A DNA stretch of 63,156 bases from Mycolicibacter engbaekii. GTDB taxonomy: Bacteria; Actinomycetota; Actinomycetes; Mycobacteriales; Mycobacteriaceae. Position numbers and translations under genes: made by a program. Positions 57,801 to 63,156 of this stretch are shown here, in pieces; positions within the stretch are counted from its first letter, which is position 1, and each line of letters starts with the position of its first letter. The notes under the pieces were generated by a model. It did no database searches. It was not told where the DNA came from and worked only from the letters and a program-made list of their open reading frames with translations. The DNA lies in NCBI RefSeq assembly GCF_002101585.1, contig NZ_LQOT01000009.1, positions 1-63,156 of the forward strand. Reading direction: 5' to 3'.

Positions 57801-60035
57801 ATGTGCGCCGACCAGCCGACCATCTTCTACACGTTGACCGACGAGGCGCCGCTGCTTGCGACCTACTCGTTTCTGCCGATCGTGCAGGCCTTCACCGGCC
57901 CCGCGGGCATCGACGTGAAGCCCAGCGACATCTCGCTGGCGGCCCGCATCCTCGCGGAGTTCCCCGATGAGCTGACCGAGGAGCAGCGGGTACCGGACAA
58001 CTTGGCCGAACTGGGGCGCCTCACCCTGCTGCCGGACACCACCATCATCAAACTGCCGAATATCAGCGCGTCGGTGCCGCAGCTGATCGCCGCGATCAAG
58101 GAGTTGCAGGGCAAGGGTTACGCGCTGCCGGACTTTCCCGAGGACCCCAAGACCGAGCGGGAACGCGACGTCCGCAACCGCTACGCCAGGTGCCTGGGCA
58201 GCGCGGTGAACCCGGTGCTGCGGGAAGGCAACTCCGACCGCCGTGCGCCCAAAGCGGTCAAGGAGTACGCCCGCAAGCACCCGCACAGCATGGGGGAGTG
58301 GTCGCAGGCGTCGCGCACCCATGTCGCCACCATGCGCCACGGCGACTTCTACCACGGTGAGAAGTCGATGACGCTGGACCGTGACCGCGACGTCAAGATG
58401 GAACTGAAAACCAAGAGCGGCAAGACAATTGTGCTCAAGGAAAAGGTGGCGCTGCTCGACGGCATGGTCATCGACTCGATGTTCATGAGCGTGCGCGCAC
58501 TGCGGGAGTTCTACGAGGAGCAGATGGAGGACGCCCGCAAGACCGGCGTGATGTTCTCCCTGCACGTCAAGGCCACCATGATGAAGGTCAGCCACCCCAT
58601 CGTGTTCGGCCACGCCATCAAGGTGTTCTACAAGGACGCCTTCGCCAAACACCAGCAGCTCTTCGACGACCTGGGCGTCAACGTCAACAACGGCCTGTCC
58701 GACCTGTACGACAAGCTCGAGACCCTGCCGGCCTCCAAGCGTGAGGAGGTCATCGAGGACATGCACGCCTGCCACGAGCACCGGCCCGAACTGGCGATGG
58801 TGGACTCGGCCAACGGCATCACCAACTTCCACTCGCCGTCGGACGTGATCGTCGACGCCTCGATGCCGGCGATGATCCGGGCCGGCGGCAAGATGTACGG
58901 CGCCGACGGGCGGCAGAAGGACACCAAGGCGGTCAACCCCGAGTCGACGTTCGCCCGGATCTACCAGGAGATGATCAACTTCTGCAAGACCCACGGCCAG
59001 TTCGACCCGGCCACCATGGGCACCGTGCCCAACGTCGGTCTGATGGCGCAGAAGGCCGAGGAGTACGGCAGCCACGACAAGACCTTCGAGGTGCCCGAGG
59101 ACGGTGTCGCCGACATCGTGGACCTGGCCACCGGCGAGGTGCTGCTGAGTCAGAAAGTGGAGGCCGGCGACATCTGGCGGCTGTGCACCGTCACCGACGC
59201 CGCCATCCGCGACTGGGTGAAACTGGCCGTTCAGCGGGCGCGGGCCTCGGGCATGACGGCGGTGTTCTGGCTGGACACCGAGCGTCCGCACGAAGCCGAA
59301 CTGCGCAAGAAGGTCAAGGCCTACCTGCAGGACCACGACACCGAGGGGCTGGAGATCCAGATCATGCCGCAGGTGTGGGCCATGCGCTACACCCTCGAAC
59401 GGCTGATCCGCGGCCAGGACACCATCGCCGTCACCGGCAACATCCTGCGCGACTACCTCACCGACCTGTTCCCGATCCTGGAACTGGGCACCAGCGCCAA
59501 GATGCTGTCGATCGTTCCGCTGATGGCCGGTGGCGGCATGTACGAGACCGGCGCGGGCGGTTCGGCGCCCAAGCACGTCAAGCAGCTGGTGGAGGAGAAC
59601 CACCTGCGCTGGGACTCGCTCGGCGAATTCCTCGCGCTGGCAGCCAGTTTCGATGATCTGGGCGCCAAGACCGGCAATGCGGGGGCCAAGATCCTGGGCA
59701 CCACCCTGGACGCCGCGATCGGCAAGCTGCTGGACGCCAACAAGTCGCCGTCGCGCAAGACCGGCGAGCTGGACAACCGCGGCAGCCAGTTCTACCTGGC
59801 CAAGTACTGGGCGGAGGAACTCGCGTCCCAGACCGAGGACGCCGAGCTGGCCGAGCACTTCGCCGGGCTGGCGAACACGCTGGACAAGAACGAGGACGTG
59901 ATCGTCTCGGAGCTGGCCCGCGTGCAGGGCAAATCGGTGGACATCGGCGGCTACTACGCGCCGGACCACGGCCTGACCTCGGCGGTGATGCGGCCCAGCG
60001 AGACCTTCAACGCCGCGATCGACGCCAAGGGCTGA
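57801..60035 (+). CDS. icd2: Monomeric NADP-dependent isocitrate dehydrogenase Icd2
   Basis: This TCA-cycle enzyme oxidises isocitrate to 2-oxoglutarate with NADP+. At 744 residues it is the monomeric type (about 740-745), unrelated in length to the 409-residue dimeric Icd1. Conserved stretches include [14 protein letters not shown] (isocitrate site), [39 protein letters not shown] and the C-terminal KYWAEELA. The ATG at 57801 has GGAGA upstream. In Mtb the gene beside metC is icd1 (Rv3339c), while icd2 is Rv0066c far away; here icd2 occupies the metZ-adjacent place in divergent orientation. Confidence 0.95.
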   Translation: MCADQPTIFYTLTDEAPLLATYSFLPIVQAFTGPAGIDVKPSDISLAARILAEFPDELTEEQRVPDNLAELGRLTLLPDTTIIKLPNISASVPQLIAAIKELQGKGYALPDFPEDPKTERERDVRNRYARCLGSAVNPVLREGNSDRRAPKAVKEYARKHPHSMGEWSQASRTHVATMRHGDFYHGEKSMTLDRDRDVKMELKTKSGKTIVLKEKVALLDGMVIDSMFMSVRALREFYEEQMEDARKTGVMFSLHVKATMMKVSHPIVFGHAIKVFYKDAFAKHQQLFDDLGVNVNNGLSDLYDKLETLPASKREEVIEDMHACHEHRPELAMVDSANGITNFHSPSDVIVDASMPAMIRAGGKMYGADGRQKDTKAVNPESTFARIYQEMINFCKTHGQFDPATMGTVPNVGLMAQKAEEYGSHDKTFEVPEDGVADIVDLATGEVLLSQKVEAGDIWRLCTVTDAAIRDWVKLAVQRARASGMTAVFWLDTERPHEAELRKKVKAYLQDHDTEGLEIQIMPQVWAMRYTLERLIRGQDTIAVTGNILRDYLTDLFPILELGTSAKMLSIVPLMAGGGMYETGAGGSAPKHVKQLVEENHLRWDSLGEFLALAASFDDLGAKTGNAGAKILGTTLDAAIGKLLDANKSPSRKTGELDNRGSQFYLAKYWAEELASQTEDAELAEHFAGLANTLDKNEDVIVSELARVQGKSVDIGGYYAPDHGLTSAVMRPSETFNAAIDAKG

Positions 60036-60044
60036 CGCGCGCCG

Positions 60045-60062
60045 GCCGATCCACGGGTCGGC
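60045..60062. terminator. Hairpin between convergent icd2 and glycosyltransferase genes
   Basis: GCCGATC (60045-60051) pairs with GGTCGGC (60056-60062) across a 4-nt loop with one G-U pair, in the 27-bp convergent gap. No U-tract follows. It is a weak bidirectional terminator candidate. Confidence 0.3.
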
Positions 60063-61739
60063 TCACTCCAGGATGCACAGGACTTCGTCGAGGCTGGCGG
60101 TGCCCCCGACCCGGTACAGGCGCGTGGTGTCGACCATCGCCGGGCCGGTGGCGGGCGTGTCGGTCAGCAGGTAGCGGCCGGCGTCGGGGGTGCGGCGCAC
60201 GAGGTCCTCGGGGCCGCAGGTGCCGGTCAGCTTCACCGCGTCGGTGAAGTTGACGCCGATCTGGAACACCTGTGGTTCGGCTTGCAGTCCGCCGGTCAGG
60301 CGGGTGATGAGGTTCTCCGGAGCGAAGAACCGCCAGCCCGAGTCCAGCGCCAGCCAATAGCGACCACCGATCTGGTCAATGATCTGCGTGTCCGGATCGG
60401 CGAACTCCAGAAACGGGTACCGCTGCGCCAGCAGCGCCCGATCTTCGGCGGACAGGCCGGTATCGATCACCAGGAAGCGTCCCACGCGCGCCAGATCGAG
60501 GCAGCAGTGCAGGAACGAGTTCAGGGTCGCCTCGGCGCCGGCCAGGTCAGCCCCGGTGCGCAGGGTGAGGGTCACCTGCGCGTCGGGCGGCCCGGCGACC
60601 AGGTTGCGCACCACCGCCTCCGGGTAGCCCGACGCGGCGTCGAGCATGGCAGGAACCGAATAATCGCGGTTGGCAGCGATGCGTTGCCGTTCGTCGTCGG
60701 GGACGTCGCTGCGCGCCACCAGGTCGCGGCACAGCGTGAACGCTTCCTCATGCTCGCCGAGCCACGACGCGCACACCGCGCGCTCGTCGATCGCCCGCAA
60801 GGTGTAGACCCCCGCATCGACGAAAAGCTGGTCGTTGGGCATCGGGATCTCCATGGCCTGTTTGGCGAACAGGTGACCGAGCCGGTAACGCCCCGCGGAC
60901 CGGTAAGCGAACGCGATGCAATACAGCGGTTCGGCACGGGTCGGCCGATACTCCCAGGCCCGCAGGTAGGCGGCCTGCACTTCCGGCCACGGCTCGCCGA
61001 GCACCTCCATGGCGCCGGCTTTGCGGTACATCGAGAAGTACACCTCTTCGTCGTAGCCCCCCATTTCCGTCCGGCGCTCGTACCACTTGATCGCCGCGGC
61101 GTAATCCTCCGCATCGAAGCAGCTCTGCGCCAGGTAAAAGACCGACCGCGAGTCCTCGGGATTGCGTTCGACCTCGGCCAGCAGCAGATCCCGGTCGCGG
61201 GCATACGTCTGCGGATCCAGGCTACGGGCGCCCAGGCGCCGCGATTCGATGGCGAATTCGCTGCTGAGGCGGGCAATGACATGGTCTTCATCGCATTGGA
61301 TGAACTCGTGGACCACACCGACGTAGCGCACCGGCAAGCCGTCGCGGAACACCTGGGGGCGCCAGCCCGTGACGGCTTCCTGCCGGATACACATCTCGTA
61401 GACGTCGGCGTCCAGACCGGTGAAATCGGGTGTGCCCACAATCGTGTCGTCGGCGTCGATCACCCAGATGTAGTCGCAGCGGCCCTGGGCCAGGGTCAGC
61501 GCCTCGGTTCGGTTGTGCCCGAAGTTGCGCCAGGGCCGTTCGTAAAGCTCGCCGGGGATGCCCAGGGCTGCCATGTGGTCGCGGATCACCTGCTGGGTGC
61601 CGTCCTGCGAGCCGGTGTCGACGATCACCCACGCGCTGATGTAGGGCGCGGTGGCGGTCAGCACCTCCTGAACGATGTGGGCCTCGTCTCGGACGATCAT
61701 GTTCAGGCAGATCGTGGGGGTGTTCGCCGGATCGGACAC
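60063..61739 (-). CDS. Family 2 glycosyltransferase with TPR-like middle and degenerate second GT-like domain
   Basis: This 558-residue protein has an N-terminal GT2 domain (about 1-190) with CLNMIVRDEAH, the nucleotide-binding DTGSQDGT and the DADD metal motif. A helical TPR-like middle (about 195-370, with LAQSCFDAEDYAAAIKWYERR) follows, and then a C-terminal region (about 380-558) that again reads like a glycosyltransferase N-half (TLRTGADLAGAEATLNSFL, FLVIDTGLS) without a clear metal motif. No signal or membrane segment is seen. GT2-TPR proteins occur in mycobacteria; sugar and acceptor are unknown. The GTG at 61739 is preferred because it precedes the conserved start. It is divergent from the PPE gene, whose riboswitch begins within 70 bp. 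Confidence 0.85.
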   Translation of the reverse strand: MSDPANTPTICLNMIVRDEAHIVQEVLTATAPYISAWVIVDTGSQDGTQQVIRDHMAALGIPGELYERPWRNFGHNRTEALTLAQGRCDYIWVIDADDTIVGTPDFTGLDADVYEMCIRQEAVTGWRPQVFRDGLPVRYVGVVHEFIQCDEDHVIARLSSEFAIESRRLGARSLDPQTYARDRDLLLAEVERNPEDSRSVFYLAQSCFDAEDYAAAIKWYERRTEMGGYDEEVYFSMYRKAGAMEVLGEPWPEVQAAYLRAWEYRPTRAEPLYCIAFAYRSAGRYRLGHLFAKQAMEIPMPNDQLFVDAGVYTLRAIDERAVCASWLGEHEEAFTLCRDLVARSDVPDDERQRIAANRDYSVPAMLDAASGYPEAVVRNLVAGPPDAQVTLTLRTGADLAGAEATLNSFLHCCLDLARVGRFLVIDTGLSAEDRALLAQRYPFLEFADPDTQIIDQIGGRYWLALDSGWRFFAPENLITRLTGGLQAEPQVFQIGVNFTDAVKLTGTCGPEDLVRRTPDAGRYLLTDTPATGPAMVDTTRLYRVGGTASLDEVLCILE

Positions 61740-61804
61740 GGTCGGCAGATTACCTGGTGCCCCGGCGGGCCGGCGGGACAGTCTGGCTTTGGCCAGGCCC
61801 GTCG

Positions 61805-61935
61805 GCGTGCAACAATGCACAGGTCAGGCGATGACGAGGTAGGAATCCGGTGCGAATCCGGAGCGGTCCCGCCACTGTGATCGGGGAGTCACTCACCCGA
61901 GAGCCAGACCCACTCGTCGTTGCATCCTGCTATTC
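61805..61935 (+). ncRNA. Cobalamin (B12) riboswitch
   Basis: The conserved cobalamin-aptamer core is clear: GGTAGGAATCCGGTGCGAATCCGG, then AGCGGTCCCGCCACTGTGA, then GAGAGCCAGACC. P1 can form between TGCAAC (61808-61813) and GTTGCA (61919-61924). It lies about 30-160 bp upstream of the PPE start codon on the same strand. In Mtb a B12 riboswitch precedes PPE2. No U-rich terminator is visible, so translational control is more likely. Confidence 0.95.
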
Positions 61936-61965
61936 CGGGCGGGCAACCCGAGAGAGCTGGCCAAC

Positions 61966-63156
61966 GTGACTGCGCCGATCTGGATCGCGTCTCCCCCTGA
62001 AGTCCATTCCACCTTGCTGTCGGCAGGCCCCGGTGCGGGTCCACTGTTGGCGTCGGCATCGGCATGGAGTGCGTTGAGCGCCGAATACGGCGCTGTCGCC
62101 GAGGAGTTGACGGCGCTGCTCGCCGAGGTGCAGGCCGGGGCGTGGCAGGGACCGAGCGCCGAGGCGTACGTGGCGGCCAACGTTCCCTACCTGGCGTGGC
62201 TGCTGCAGGCCGGCTTCGACAGCGCCGTCAGTGCCGCCGCCCACCAGGCCGCGGCAAGCGCCTACGGCGCCGCGCTGGCCGCCATGCCGACGCTGGCCGA
62301 ACTCGCGGCCAACCACGCCACCCACGCGGCGCTGGTGGCCACCAACTTCTTCGGTGTCAACACCATCCCGATCGCGCTCAACGAAGCCGACTACGGCCGG
62401 ATGTGGCTGCAGGCCGCCACGGTGATGGCCACCTACCAGGCTGTGGCCGGGGCAGCGGTGGCGTCGAGCCCGCAGACCCCCGCCGCGCCGCAGATCGCCA
62501 AGGCCGGGTCCGCCGAGGCCGACCAGTCGCAGCTGCCGCCGGATCGGCAGAACGAGATCATGGAGTGGCTGCAGAACAGCGGTTACACGGATTTCTACAA
62601 CAACGTGCTGCAGCCGATGATCGATGATCTGGCCGCCAACCCGTTCCTGCAGTCGATGTTCGGCGGCTTCAATCCGTGGCTGCCCATCCTCGGCAATCCA
62701 CTGAGCTTCCTGAGTCCCTACAACCTCGCGTTCGCGCTCGGCTACCCGATGGACATCGGCTCGTTCGCCGCCTATCTGTCGCAGACCTTTGCGTTCATCG
62801 CCGCCGATATCGCCGCGGCCTTCGCCTCCGGGAATCCCACCACCATCGCCATGACCCTGCTGTTCACCGCCGTCGAGGCGGTCGGCACCGTGATCACCGA
62901 TGTGATCGCTCTGCTCAAGACGCTGCTGGAGCAGGCGGTGGTGCTGATCCCGGTGATGCTGCCGATGCTGACCGCCGCGCTCGCACCCCTGGCCGCCGCG
63001 CCGCTGGCCGGGCTGGCCGGGCTGTCCGGCCTGGCGGCCCTGCCCGGCGTTCCGGTCGCAGTGGCACCGCCCGCGCCGCCGCCGTTCGCCGGTCTCACGG
63101 TGGCCCCCACCCCGCCGGCTTCGGCTCCGGTGTCCGCGCCCGCGCCCGCGCCCGCC
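61966..63156 (+). CDS. PPE-family protein, B12-regulated (PPE2-like), 3' end outside window
   Basis: At least 397 residues; the frame is open to the window end. The N-terminal PPE domain (about 1-180) has the Pro-Pro-Glu at residues 10-12 ([10 protein letters not shown]), the helical hairpin with [22 protein letters not shown] and [15 protein letters not shown]. The following region has [11 protein letters not shown], hydrophobic segments and a C-terminal Pro/Ala-rich run reaching the end. The GTG at 61966 has GAGAG upstream. PPE proteins are exported through ESX type VII systems with PE partners; no PE gene precedes it. The cobalamin riboswitch upstream makes it a PPE2-type gene, perhaps tied to B12 or cobalt handling. 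The name PPE2 is an inference. Confidence 0.9.
   Translation, partial: MTAPIWIASPPEVHSTLLSAGPGAGPLLASASAWSALSAEYGAVAEELTALLAEVQAGAWQGPSAEAYVAANVPYLAWLLQAGFDSAVSAAAHQAAASAYGAALAAMPTLAELAANHATHAALVATNFFGVNTIPIALNEADYGRMWLQAATVMATYQAVAGAAVASSPQTPAAPQIAKAGSAEADQSQLPPDRQNEIMEWLQNSGYTDFYNNVLQPMIDDLAANPFLQSMFGGFNPWLPILGNPLSFLSPYNLAFALGYPMDIGSFAAYLSQTFAFIAADIAAAFASGNPTTIAMTLLFTAVEAVGTVITDVIALLKTLLEQAVVLIPVMLPMLTAALAPLAAAPLAGLAGLSGLAALPGVPVAVAPPAPPPFAGLTVAPTPPASAPVSAPAPAPA

Noticed and set aside
57666..59969. 767-residue open frame on the minus strand
   Set aside because: It is antisense to icd2, whose family match is strong; long antisense frames are normal in GC-rich DNA. The translation is compositionally odd (His/Val/Gln-rich) with no domain.

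Overview
The window is mycobacterial chromosome. It is GC-rich, with many GTG starts. Gene content and order repeatedly match the Mycobacterium tuberculosis (Mtb) interval from about Rv3416 (whiB3) down to Rv3340 (metC), read in the opposite orientation. It also carries mycolic-acid methyltransferases, MmpS/MmpL, a PPE protein, WhiB3 and an ImuA'/ImuB/DnaE2 mutasome. The species is not determined. It is not the Mtb complex: sigD, vapBC47 and cmaA1 are missing from their Mtb positions, and several blocks (two MpaB/TetR pairs, an mmpS-mmpL pair, an Rv1747-like transporter, a KasB/methyltransferase cluster, icd2) sit where Mtb has other genes. Names rest on remembered family similarity and synteny; no database search was run.

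Layout. 1-7.3 kb: decayed coding traces, a crotonase lacking its catalytic acids, a small secreted protein, a membrane adenylate cyclase, a diiron ferritin-like protein, a divergent TetR/MpaB pair, and a GlsB/lipoprotein stress pair closed by a strong terminator. 7.3-20.9 kb: whiB3, Rv3415c-like, Rv3412-like, guaB2-guaB3-choD, GH65 phosphorylase plus beta-phosphoglucomutase, guaA plus a PhyH dioxygenase, and a second MpaB/TetR pair. 21-38 kb: LexA-controlled imuA'-imuB, iunH, acrA1, lpqD, htdY, otsB2, a USP protein, mmpS-mmpL, LexA-controlled dnaE2, a nitroreductase and trmL. 38.5-48.4 kb: the conservon (sensor kinase, roadblock, DUF742, GTPase, MfpA), an FHA-ABC transporter, an Old Yellow Enzyme homologue, and folD with a DUF3017 gene. 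48.6-53.6 kb: five co-directional mycolate genes (cmaA2-like, mmaA1-like, kasB-like, mmaA2-like, mmaA4-like). 53.6-63 kb: a DUF732 secreted protein, a methyltransferase, metX, metZ behind a composite leader, icd2, a two-domain glycosyltransferase, and a PPE gene behind a cobalamin riboswitch that runs off the end.

Most interesting points. (1) The metZ leader stacks a SAM-IV riboswitch, a 14-codon leader peptide with three consecutive Cys codons, and a hairpin whose 5' arm contains those Cys codons and whose 3' arm sequesters the metZ Shine-Dalgarno. This reads as a dual SAM and cysteine sensor. (2) A KasB-like ketoacyl synthase lies inside a mycolate methyltransferase cluster, suggesting a dedicated mero-chain elongation and decoration unit. 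(3) dnaE2 appears leaderless, with its LexA box directly abutting the -10. The same spacing of a -10 hexamer 6-8 nt before the start codon recurs at several genes. (4) A 20-bp perfect palindrome lies between convergent imuB and iunH.
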